From Bog-532 sp963732345 (GTDB taxonomy: Bacteria > Actinomycetota > Actinomycetes > Streptosporangiales > Streptosporangiaceae), in NCBI GenBank assembly GCA_963732345.1, contig CAVSZI010000015.1, positions 1-64,000 of the forward strand: a stretch of 64,000 nucleotides of DNA, written 5' to 3'. Below, in pieces: positions 55,501 to 62,411 of the stretch. Position 1 is the stretch's first letter, and the number at the start of each line of letters is the position of its first letter. The notes beneath the pieces were generated by a model, which saw nothing but the letters and a program-made list of their open reading frames with translations, did not search any database and was not told the DNA's origin. The position numbers and the translations under genes were made by a program.

Positions 55501-56392
55501 GCTCCCGGAGCAGGTAGGGCAGCGAATATCTAAGCAGAGCACTTGGACTGCCCGGTGCGGCGGTTCGAGTCCGCACGGTCGGCAGGTCCAAGCCGGTGCG
55601 GCGCCACAACCTGGCGGGCAGCGGGCTCACTAGCACGGTCGGCGTGGACGCCGCCCACTTCCGTATCGTCTGCCATATCTCGGGGCGGAACCAGCCGGCT
55701 GCGGAGCCGTCGGAAATGATGATGATCAGACGGCGGCCGCCTGGGTCGCGCAACTGGTCGGCACCGGAGGGCTGCCCGCCCTTGTTGTGCAGCACGGGGC
55801 CGGTTTCGGCGAGCGACATCCGCCAGGTCCGGATGCTACGGAAGGCGCCAAGCTGACCGAGCACCGCTGACAGCCCAGTGACCGCCTCCTCCCACACCGC
55901 CATTGACAGCGAGTCGTCAATGACCAGGCATGTCTCGAACCATCGCTCAGGCGCGGGCCTGAATTCCGGTACCAGCTGCCATGTGCGCGCATAGGAACGC
56001 ACGGTAGCCTCGACGTCCAGTTGCAGCCGCCGTCCTTCTCGCCAGAGGCGTTTGAAAGGTTTTAGGGACCGGACAAGCTCCAGTTGCTGCGGCAGCGCGC
56101 CTGAGTACTCCACTCGGACCTGCCTGCCCTTGGCAAGCGGCTCCGCGCCGGGCGCGACCCGGCGCCCCCGCACCCGCATCCCGCTCGGCGCACCCGGTCG
56201 TTCGGCGGCTGGGATGTCGTCGTCTGGCACCACCGACGTTCCGGTGTTCGCCCGGGCCGGGGATCCGTTGGCGGCGCCGTCCACCGAAGTGACCGCCGCC
56301 AGCCACAGCGCCTCCGCGATCGAGGTGGCGTCTAGGCCGCGGCCGAGCGCCAGCACCGAACTTACGCAGCCGCGCAGTTCAGCGTCAGGCAC
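52520..56392 (-). CDS. SAV_2336-type vWA protein fused to NB-ARC and TPR repeats
   Basis: 1290 aa, GTG start. Residues 1-150: SAV_2336 N-terminal domain (GRRLQLDVEATVRSYARTW). About 152-330: vWA domain with MIDAS FETCLVIDDSLSM (DxSxS at 159-163) and IIIISDGSAAGWF. About 560-800: NB-ARC STAND ATPase with P-loop GMAGVGKTQ near 580, CLIVFDNASD (Walker B) and LGNLPLALDQAA (GxP motif). About 960-1285: eight 42-residue TPRs of the kinesin-light-chain type (LGPDHPDTLTSRNNLANAY unit). vWA proteins pair with MoxR ATPases; here vWA is joined to a STAND sensor that would oligomerise on ligand binding. Last gene of the operon, overlapping the MoxR gene by 8 bases. Resembles FxsT-like proteins, but no FxS partners are seen. 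Confidence 0.88.
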   Translation of the reverse strand: MPDAELRGCVSSVLALGRGLDATSIAEALWLAAVTSVDGAANGSPARANTGTSVVPDDDIPAAERPGAPSGMRVRGRRVAPGAEPLAKGRQVRVEYSGALPQQLELVRSLKPFKRLWREGRRLQLDVEATVRSYARTWQLVPEFRPAPERWFETCLVIDDSLSMAVWEEAVTGLSAVLGQLGAFRSIRTWRMSLAETGPVLHNKGGQPSGADQLRDPGGRRLIIIISDGSAAGWFRPEIWQTIRKWAASTPTVLVSPLPARLWRRTGLDLPTVRTRTAAPGSPSALLRYSLPYLLREPDRVGQRVRDWLPVPAVMLSSHGLGQWAGALMRTDPRGCDALLIPSAGRPDARRPASDLPSDQEVTAAFLRMASPEAARLAVLCAPFAAVSLPLLRLICQALVPTASTGDLAEVIVSGLFLPPVETEDGAVLRFRDGARDALAELLSESDAWHVYDTLRQHITHHSNQTAAFAAVVHDPPGDDAPPVDLAPLEAASRGALEFLGVLPGSTSPTAPEQSLPAADTEIDALALGAPDRGQAPPIVTGDIPQQPAGFQSRAKLLATLDRARPRVSVVHSVSGMAGVGKTQLAAAYARDKLAAGWRLVAWINAQDSESLLAGLIDVAAAAGLPEGGPGADAVAAGLAVRHWLEADGDRCLIVFDNASDPDALRQFLPAGGRARILITSTRRSMADQGVSVAVDVFATDESEAFLANRTGLTDPAGAAELAGELGNLPLALDQAAAVIAAQRLSYQEYLERLRRLQTTVLLGAPEDPYPRVVAETVLLSLEAVRTDDRAELPIAIIEVMSVLSSAGVSRELLLAGAFADGSLGTAEPATENAYLLDDALGRLADRSLLTFSVDGGTVFQHRLIMRVVRDQLARQGRLNAVGQRAASLLNARARALVGSPDRQAVRDIPEQVTALLDSTAGFAGNADDEFTRTLLEARLWALYYLNELAESPLHAIAIGEPLTADLERVLGPDHPDTLTSRNNLANAYRAAGRITETIPVYERTLAGSQRMLGPDHLDTLRSLVNLAVAYQEAGRLSEAIPLYERAVLGLEQVVGPDHPSTLAARNNLGGAYQEAGRFGEAIPLHERTLADRERVFGPDHPDTLTSRNNLANAYQAAGRITEAIPLYERNLAGSERVLGPDHPDTLVSRNNLANTYLEAGRAAEAIPLHERTLADRERVLGPDHPDTLTSRNNLANAYQAAGRITEAIPLYERNLAGSERVLGPDHPGTLVSRNNLANAYREAGRARDAIELHEQALTAFEQVLGPDHPDTLTSRNNLAAARHDLGQTN
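52682..53185. repeat. 252-bp tandem duplication in the TPR region
   Basis: Bases 52682-52933 and 52934-53185 are two copies, almost identical over most of their length (for example TGCCGG versus TGTCGG and AGTACT versus AATACT); they diverge towards the end of the second copy. Each copy encodes two TPRs. The surrounding TPRs are more divergent, so this duplication is recent. Confidence 0.85.
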
Positions 56393-57326
56393 GGGTCAGT
56401 TCTTTGAGCAAGATAGCAAGCAGTTCCTCGCGCTGCGCCCCTTCCGGGGCGCTGTCGCCTGACAGTACGAACACCGCGTTGAGGAGCTGGTCGATCGCTA
56501 GGTTGTCGCCCTTGTCCAGGCGGCTGACGAATCCCGCTACCAATTTGGCCGTCGGCCCCTTCGCGGGGACGTCCATGTCAAGGTGGGCACGGACGATCTT
56601 GCGGATGTCGTCTTCACCGGGCGCGGGCATCGAGAACCTGATACAGCGGCGTAGGAATGCCGCAGGGAAATCCCGCTCCTCATTGCTGGTCATCACGATT
56701 ACCGGGAATTCCGTGCACTGCACCTTGCCACGCACGACGGTGTACCTCTCGTCGCTGTCCCACATGCGCACTCGAAGCTCGGGATCGCTGTACCTGGTGA
56801 GCTCGGCGATCTCGTATTCGCCGCGCTCGAGCACGTCGAGCAGGTCGCTGGGCAGGTCCAGGTCGCTCTTGTCGATCTCGTCGATGAGCAGCGCGCGGGG
56901 CCGCTCCGTTGGCACCAGCGCCGTACCGAGCGGTCCAAGCCGGAGGAACGGGGCGATGTCGTCCACCGCGCCGACGGCTCCTGCGGCGCTCTTGAGCTGC
57001 TGCTCATGGATACGGCCAAGCACGTCATAGCGGTACAGCGCCTCGCCGAGCGCGCTGCGGGAGGTGATATGCCAGCGCAGGACGGTGCCGAGTGCCAGTT
57101 CCTCGGCAACCGACTCGATCACCGTCGACTTGCCCGACCCCGGGGGGCCGGACACCAGCAGGGGCCGGCGCAGGCTCAGCGCGGCGTTGACCGCGTCAGG
57201 CAGCCCCTTGGGCGGCTGGAACTTAAGGCCCAGCGGTCGGCGGGGGAAGGTCCGCCACGACGGCGGCGCGCCCAGCTGCTCCCGGTGAATGCTGCCGTCG
57301 CCGCGATAGTAAGAACCCCAGGCCAT
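56385..57326 (-). CDS. MoxR-type AAA+ ATPase
   Basis: 313 aa from ATG 57326 (AGGAG six bases before). Walker A LLVSGPPGSGKSTVIESVAEE (about 55-75), Walker B ARALLIDEIDKSDLDLP, sensor-1 FPVIVMTSNEERDFPAAFLRRC and a C-terminal lid (LVAGFVSRLDKGDNLAIDQLLNAVFVL). MoxR proteins act as chaperones that remodel partners with vWA domains; the partner is the next gene. Second-last gene of the operon and 23 bases behind the caspase gene. Confidence 0.9.
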   Translation of the reverse strand: MAWGSYYRGDGSIHREQLGAPPSWRTFPRRPLGLKFQPPKGLPDAVNAALSLRRPLLVSGPPGSGKSTVIESVAEELALGTVLRWHITSRSALGEALYRYDVLGRIHEQQLKSAAGAVGAVDDIAPFLRLGPLGTALVPTERPRALLIDEIDKSDLDLPSDLLDVLERGEYEIAELTRYSDPELRVRMWDSDERYTVVRGKVQCTEFPVIVMTSNEERDFPAAFLRRCIRFSMPAPGEDDIRKIVRAHLDMDVPAKGPTAKLVAGFVSRLDKGDNLAIDQLLNAVFVLSGDSAPEGAQREELLAILLKELTRA

Positions 57327-57348
57327 CACTCACTCCTAGATCTGTGCC

Positions 57349-59379
57349 CTACTTTAAGTCGATGGCGCTGCAGAAGCTGAGCCAGTCTTCGTCGTCCCAG
57401 ACGGCCCGGATATTGGCAACGGGAACGGCCCTGTTGCTGGTCCAGCGTGCGCGGTACGCCGTGAGGAAACCTTCGGGAAGCTGGTGCCAGCTGGTTTTAA
57501 CCAGCCTGCAGTGCCTGGGCTTGAGGCTGGTGGCCTGCGGCCACAGCACGATCGGCACGAACCCTAGGAGCAGTTCAAGAAGCGCGTCATCCTGGCCCGG
57601 GGGGTTTAGCAGGCCGATCGCCGGTGCGTACTTTCCCGCACCGAGGTCGGCGCGCAACCGGGCCGGCTGGCTGACCTGGGAGGTGCCCAACCATTCGAGC
57701 GGGCTGCTTGCGGTCTGCGCGGCGATCTGGGCGAGGCGTCTGGCCGCGTTGCGGTTGACGCGGAGCATTTCCGGGTGCGGATCCAGTCGCTGGCTCCAGC
57801 GGCTCAGCACGGTGTAATTCAGGCCAAGCCGGGGACCCCCGTAGCAAATTTCTTCTGGTCGCCAGGACAGCAATATCCTGGCCGGCATTGCGACCTCGAT
57901 GCGCTGCAGCGGCACGCCGAGCGAATTGGCGTGTTTTTCGGCCCAGTCCACCACCGTGATCAGAGTTTCCTCGGCGCCGGCTTGATCGGGCTGGCACGCG
58001 AAGTAGTCGTGCTCGCAGACCTTGCCGTCATAAAGCAGCCATCCGCCGAGTTCCTCCGGCCATTCCCCTGCGAGCGCGTAAAGGCTCACGATCAGGCGGA
58101 GCCGTCGCTCGACGTGTCGGCTTATCCGTGCCGCCACGGCGTCGTTAAACGCAACGAGGGCGTCTAGTGAAGAAGCCCAGTCACGCAATGCCGGGCTTTC
58201 AAGATCAATCCCGGCGTCGTCGGCGAGGGCCACCACGAAGCGCGTCATGTGTGCCCGGCAGGTTCTCTCGGCGCGCGGATAGGTCAGGGCCACGGATTCA
58301 ACCGCATCGACTTCAGTGAGCGGCACCGAGTCTGTGCCGTTTGCCTGCCATGATCCGTTGAGGGCGCCGGTCGCGGTGAGGGCCCGTCGTATAGCCTCAC
58401 TACTCAGCTTCGCCGCCATAAAGGTCCGGAGAAAGGAGACGGTCTGCCGGGCGACGATCAGACTGTCGACGATTCGCGTCGTTCTGATGCTGGCGGGCGA
58501 CACCGTTTCCTGTCTGAGCTTGTCACGCAACTCCCGCAGCGCGGCTGCGTCCCATCCCGCAGGTACCGCCTGGTCCGGATAGAGCTCGCGGACAGCGGAC
58601 CGCAGCTCCTCCGTACCGGCGGACCCCGACGACGAGATGCCGGAGGCGAGCTGAATGTTGTGGGAAAGCCAGGTCAGTTCGGCGGAATGGTCGCCGTCAT
58701 AGAAGAAGCTGACGACGTCCTGTCCGGGCAGCGTACCCTTCAGCTCGCCGCTGACATCGCCCAACTGAAGGCGGGAGCCCGCTTCGGGCACGCCGGTACG
58801 CAGCAATCCGGCAAGGGCTCGCGACATATTCATCTGGTAGGCCGGCTGACCCACCGCCGAGGCCATCAGCAGCGCCAGCCTCGTCTGCCCGGTGCGAGCG
58901 CCGGTAGCAAGTTCCGCCGTCGGCGGCGCGGCGGCGGCCGCAGTGCAGGTGTCGATGATCGCGATCACGCCCTTGACACCCGGCCGGTCGGCCGCCTCGA
59001 CGAGCAGTCGCCGGACATCGACGGCGGTGTCCCTGACCTCTTCTCGCGAATCACGTCCCATCAAGTAAAGCGCGGGATCCATGCCCGCTATGAATCCGTG
59101 GCCGAGCAGCGCGAGCACGAGGGTGGCGCCGCTGCTCGCGGCCAGGGCGATCGCCGCCCGCACCTTGTCCTCGATGTCCCGCACGTCCAGTTCCCCGTAA
59201 AGCAGCGATACGCCGTCGGGAAGACCAGGCTCGCATGCCCCCGCGTCGGGGTTGCGGAGTACGTGGTTCAGGCTGGTCGCGGCCTCCTGCAGAAACGTCA
59301 GCCGCGCCATGCTCAGGCACTGGCTGGCGATCACGAGGACATGACGCCGACCGACCGGGCTTCTGCCGCCGGTGCTCAT
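57349..59379 (-). CDS. Caspase-like protease fused to VMAP-C domain
   Basis: 676 aa. Residues 1-230: caspase-like fold: VLVIASQC opening strand, catalytic His in LVLALLGHGFIAG (H94), catalytic Cys in VIAIIDTCTA (C145). About 420-676: the C-terminal domain seen in vWA-MoxR-associated proteins (RLIVSLYALAGEWPEELGGWLLYDGKV, LLSWRPEEICYGG, LGFVPIVLWPQATS, AIRAVWDDEDWLSF). In such systems the vWA/MoxR pair senses a threat and the VMAP protein carries the effector, here a protease that could cleave cellular targets or a partner. ATG 59379 overlaps the stop of the hydrolase gene. Confidence 0.87.
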   Translation of the reverse strand: MSTGGRSPVGRRHVLVIASQCLSMARLTFLQEAATSLNHVLRNPDAGACEPGLPDGVSLLYGELDVRDIEDKVRAAIALAASSGATLVLALLGHGFIAGMDPALYLMGRDSREEVRDTAVDVRRLLVEAADRPGVKGVIAIIDTCTAAAAAPPTAELATGARTGQTRLALLMASAVGQPAYQMNMSRALAGLLRTGVPEAGSRLQLGDVSGELKGTLPGQDVVSFFYDGDHSAELTWLSHNIQLASGISSSGSAGTEELRSAVRELYPDQAVPAGWDAAALRELRDKLRQETVSPASIRTTRIVDSLIVARQTVSFLRTFMAAKLSSEAIRRALTATGALNGSWQANGTDSVPLTEVDAVESVALTYPRAERTCRAHMTRFVVALADDAGIDLESPALRDWASSLDALVAFNDAVAARISRHVERRLRLIVSLYALAGEWPEELGGWLLYDGKVCEHDYFACQPDQAGAEETLITVVDWAEKHANSLGVPLQRIEVAMPARILLSWRPEEICYGGPRLGLNYTVLSRWSQRLDPHPEMLRVNRNAARRLAQIAAQTASSPLEWLGTSQVSQPARLRADLGAGKYAPAIGLLNPPGQDDALLELLLGFVPIVLWPQATSLKPRHCRLVKTSWHQLPEGFLTAYRARWTSNRAVPVANIRAVWDDEDWLSFCSAIDLK

Positions 59380-60331
59380 GCCGGCCGCCGGCGTTGCTCG
59401 AGGGCCTCAATGACCGGTCCCGCCACATCCGCCTTGGCCAGGTACTTGACGGCAGAGTGAACCCAGAGGCCGTCGGAATCCACGCGTGTGTCTCAGGACG
59501 GACGCCGGCGTCACTGGCGCAGAAGTCAGATTCCAGGATGGGCCGCGCCGTGATGATGTCGTCACGGTCCCAGTAGTTGAGCCATCGCCGCACCGCAGGC
59601 GGCGTGGCAGGCGGGCTTGGCCGCAACCTCGGCCAGACGACGGCACGCATTGCCAGTGGCGAACCGAGGGTCACCCACAACGGAATAACGCCACGGTAAG
59701 CATGCAGCGTCTCAAAGGTCACCACAGTGCCGAGCGAGTGGGCGACCACCACAGCCGGCCCCGGGCCGAGGGCATCCGCCACCACGTCGCGGATTCGCGC
59801 GTCGAGCGTGCGATTGTCCTGGTTAGGCTCGCCGCGCGCCAGGTACCTGGCGACCTGGGCGAGGTCCCGGATCAAGAGCTTGCTTGCCGTCCACTGTCCG
59901 GCTTTCTCCCATGGACCGGCACCCAGCAGCGTCGTCGCCGCGTTTGTGGCTCGCCGGACCAGGCCAGCGGCGCCCTGCGCCTCCCCGTCCGGCCGCAACA
60001 TCGCCAGCGCGATCGCCACGCTGGCCTGGTCCACTCCGTCCCGGTTATCGCGGTGTTGCTCGGCGATCTCCGCAAGGATCTCGACGAGCATGGCCGCTTC
60101 AGCCGCGTCGAGGGCGCTGCCGCCGGGCCCCTGCGCTTGGGCGCGCTCGAATAGATCGCCGTAGTAGGCAAAAACGACATCCCCAAGGCTGCCGTCTCCA
60201 AGGCTTTCCGCCGCCCGGGAATGGCCGGCCCGGCGGCCACCGTCCGCCAGGGCAGAAATCCAGCATTCGCGGTCAACCTCCGCCTCGCGCGGACCCCCGA
60301 TACCGTGAACGAAGACCAGCCGTAGCGCCAT
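59376..60331 (-). pseudogene. Alpha/beta hydrolase (lipase-like), frameshifted near its 3' end
   Basis: The main frame gives MALRLVFVHGIGGPREAEV (oxyanion-loop HGIGG), a long helical insert, VVADALGPGPAVVVAHSLGT with the nucleophile elbow AHSLG, WVTLGSPLAM, and LNYWDRDDIITARP (acid). After VRPET the frame is lost; the third frame continues RVDSDGLWVHSAVKYLAKAD ... EALEQRRRPA and stops at 59376-59378, overlapping the caspase gene (ATGA). A 2-base gain in the ACACAC run near 59488 explains it. Only the end with the last catalytic His (LWVHSA) is affected, so the enzyme is dead unless the sequence is wrong. The product would be a serine esterase or lipase, perhaps a second effector. Confidence 0.8.
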
Positions 60332-60396
60332 TCGCCCTCCCCATCAGCTGGCTATACCTCTGTCGCTCTTCAGCCTCGTCCACTCGACCCTCCGCC

Positions 60397-60798
60397 CTAG
60401 GAGCCACGGCTAGTTGGTGGAAGGTTGAAGACGTTGGACTGCGTGTTGTAGTCGCCAAGCTGCACGCCCTGTGCTCCGCGGACGTCGACGGTGTATTTCC
60501 CGGCCCGCGCTCCGCTCTCATCCACCAGGCCAAGCAGTGCCCTCGCGACGGCCACCAGTTCGGGGTCGTGGTCAGCCTTTACGCTGACCAGTTCCTCCTT
60601 AAGCGGCGCTTCCCATGCCTCCGGGTCTTCCTCATGCCTTGCGAGGACGTATTCAGCGCCTGGTTGGTCTGCAATCCGCTTTCGCACCCTGCTCTTCAGC
60701 GCGCCGTAGGCATCCTTGACGGCTATCGAGGCTTCTGAAGCCAACCCTCCAGCCGCGCCCGCCGTAAGCGCGGCCACGATCAACATGATCGGATCCAT
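60397..60798 (-). CDS. Small Bell-domain-like protein with RHIM-like C-terminal motif
   Basis: 133 aa. N terminus MDPIMLIVAALTAGAAGG is a hydrophobic, Gly-rich helix, followed by an amphipathic region (IAVKDAYGALKSRVRKRIAD) and a helical body (EYVLARHEEDPEAWEAPLKEEL). The C terminus TVDVRGAQGVQLGDYNTQSN has a VQLGDYN core as in RHIM/BASS3 amyloid signalling motifs. Bell-like N-terminal domains plus a terminal amyloid motif make up proposed bacterial counterparts of fungal HeLo pore-forming effectors. It is the first gene of the minus-strand operon, 66 bases before the hydrolase gene. The assignment rests on reading alone. Confidence 0.6.
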   Translation of the reverse strand: MDPIMLIVAALTAGAAGGLASEASIAVKDAYGALKSRVRKRIADQPGAEYVLARHEEDPEAWEAPLKEELVSVKADHDPELVAVARALLGLVDESGARAGKYTVDVRGAQGVQLGDYNTQSNVFNLPPTSRGS

Positions 60799-61185
60799 CT
60801 ATGCCCCACACTCGGTGTCAGTGGAATGACACCACGATGATGCCCGTTTTCGCGCGGACGCGCCATGATGATCACATCTTCCTGCGCGGAGGCGAGGAAG
60901 TGGAGGGCGGAGGTTCCAACGCTGCCGCATAGACAAACAGCTGGTCCGGTTTCCTGCCGGGCGCAGCGTGACGGCCGGTACCGCCGACCTGCGGGCGCGG
61001 CCTGCTGACTTGGCGGCGGCGCGCCCGTTAGGGCTTCCGCTCGAGAGGGCGCTGGCGTGGCGAAGGTCGCCCTTGATCATCCCTGCGCGTCTCCGGCACG
61101 TGGTTAACGAACAGCTTGTCCAAGCCGCCGACATCTTCGCCTGGTCCATCGCCGTACCCGGTACTGCCGTAGCAGATCCGTTAGC
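60799..61185. other. Upstream region of the conflict operon
   Basis: About 390 bases between the first gene of the minus-strand operon and the terminator. The operon promoter should lie here, but no clear -35/-10 pair was recognised. Short plus and minus frames have no ribosome sites. Confidence 0.35.
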
Positions 61186-61207
61186 AAAAAAGCCCCATCC
61201 GGGATAG
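61186..61207 (-). terminator. Terminator behind the tRNA-Arg remnant
   Basis: On the minus strand CCTATCCCGGATGGGGC is an imperfect short hairpin, followed by TTTTTT (61191-61186). It lies 23 bases after the tRNA 3' end, as terminators of tRNA genes do. Confidence 0.5.
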
Positions 61208-61229
61208 GTATGGGCCTGCGAGCGCTGGC

Positions 61230-61276
61230 CGCGCCCGGAGGGACTCGAACCCCATCTTTCCTGAGACGCAGTCAGA
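61230..61276 (-). other. tRNA-Arg 3'-half, probable att site
   Basis: On the minus strand: TCTGACTGCGTCTCAG (anticodon arm of a tRNA-Arg, where TCTGACTACGGATCAG is usual), then GGGGTTCGAGTCCCTCC (T arm) and acceptor CGGGCGCG. The 5' half (GCGCCCGTAGCTC) does not precede it. As with the Ala scar at 7172, only the part from the anticodon arm to the 3' end is left, the pattern of ICE attachment sites. Confidence 0.7.
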
Positions 61277-61337
61277 CGTCCCCAGACGACACACCGCGTC
61301 GGTGTGTGTCCCTGTGACGGCGCATAGCCTGTGGTGC

Positions 61338-61907
61338 ATGGATCAAGGTTTCTGGGCCGAAGAACTCGCACGCAAGCTCCTTGAAATCCCCCTGCCGCGC
61401 CGCTGGACGCATGTCCAGGGGGTGGCCGCACGAGCCCGGACCTTGGCCCCCATCCTGGGTGGCGACGCCGACCTTCTCGAAGCCGCCGCATGGCTGCATG
61501 ACATCGGCTACTCACCCGACTTGGCGGACACGGGGTTCCATCCCCTCGACGGTGCCCGGTACCTGCGTGATGTGCACGCCGCTGACTCGACCTTGTGCCG
61601 GCTGGTCGGCAATCACTCCTGCGCTGTCATCGAGGCGGGGGAGCGGGGCCTCGATCGAGAACTATCAGAGGAGTTCCCGGCGCCCGCCCCAGAGCTCAGC
61701 GATGCCCTCGCCTACTGCGACATGACGACAACTCCCACCGGGTGCTTGGTGTCCGTGCATGAGCGGCTGTCAGAGATAAGGCAGCGCTACGGTCCATCTG
61801 ATTTGGTCACCCGCTTCACGCACAAGGCTGAGTCGTGCCTTGTTGCGAGTGTTACCCGAACAACCTTCCGTCTAAATGCTCACCAAGCCCGAGCTATGGC
61901 GGCGTGA
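61338..61907 (+). CDS. HD-domain phosphohydrolase
   Basis: 189 aa from ATG 61338. HD-domain motifs: THVQGVAARARTLAPIL (first His), EAAAWLHDIGYSPDL (the HD pair), LCRLVGNHSC (His), and ALAYCDMTTTPTG (last Asp). The family hydrolyses phosphomonoesters or nucleotides; the substrate is unknown. It begins right after the tRNA-Arg scar, so it may be the outermost gene of an element or chromosomal flank. Open frame extends to 61302 without a ribosome site. Confidence 0.85.
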   Translation: MDQGFWAEELARKLLEIPLPRRWTHVQGVAARARTLAPILGGDADLLEAAAWLHDIGYSPDLADTGFHPLDGARYLRDVHAADSTLCRLVGNHSCAVIEAGERGLDRELSEEFPAPAPELSDALAYCDMTTTPTGCLVSVHERLSEIRQRYGPSDLVTRFTHKAESCLVASVTRTTFRLNAHQARAMAA

Positions 61908-61922
61908 CGTCCTAGTTCAGCC

Positions 61923-62399
61923 CTAGAGGAGAATAGGAGCCGCTCGCCGATCCAAATAATGCTCTATTCGCAATCGCATGGATCGGTCCATTTCGTAGTG
62001 GGTAACCTCCGATGCTTTTACCCAGCGAACCTCTGTCGATTCGTCGCTCGGGGCAGGCGTGCCCCCCGTGGAACGAGCTGTGAGGAGAATGGAGAATTCC
62101 TGACGTGCTTCCCCGTTGCTGGTGTAAAGGATGATGTGCTTCGGGTCGGTGTAGATACCGACGAGGCCCGTAACCTCGCAGTCGATTCCGCTCTCTTCCT
62201 TCGTCTCGCGGATCGCCGCTTGGGTCATTGATTCGCCGAGGTCAATCGCCCCGCCAGGGACGGCCCAGTTCTCGTTGTCGGATCGCCGGATCATCAGGAT
62301 GTCTCCGGCGTCGTTGACCACAACGACGTTGACCGAGGGGACGAGGCTGTTGGCCTTGGGCGCCTCGGGATCGTCGTAGTAGTCAATCCTTCGGCCCAC
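61923..62399 (-). CDS. Nudix hydrolase
   Basis: 158 aa. Nudix box GAIDLGESMTQAAIRETKEES with the GX5EX7REUXEEXGI spacing, framed by NVVVVNDAGDILMIRRSDNEN and IILYTSNGEARQEFSILL. It lies 12 bases downstream of the XRE regulator in one operon. In the actinomycete ICE pSAM2 a Nudix protein (Pif) gives mating immunity, so an ICE-related role is plausible here, but Nudix enzymes are diverse and this is inference. Confidence 0.9.
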   Translation of the reverse strand: MGRRIDYYDDPEAPKANSLVPSVNVVVVNDAGDILMIRRSDNENWAVPGGAIDLGESMTQAAIRETKEESGIDCEVTGLVGIYTDPKHIILYTSNGEARQEFSILLTARSTGGTPAPSDESTEVRWVKASEVTHYEMDRSMRLRIEHYLDRRAAPILL

Positions 62400-62411
62400 G
62401 CTTACGCCCTC

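Noticed and set aside
52520..60798. FxSxx-COOH (fxs) peptide system
   Set aside because: The vWA/NB-ARC/TPR protein resembles FxsT, but no radical SAM maturase and no short FxSxx-ending peptide gene were found nearby.
60968..61207. Plus-strand 79-codon frame after the conflict operon
   Set aside because: No ribosome site, no family resemblance, and its end overlaps the terminator next to the tRNA scar.
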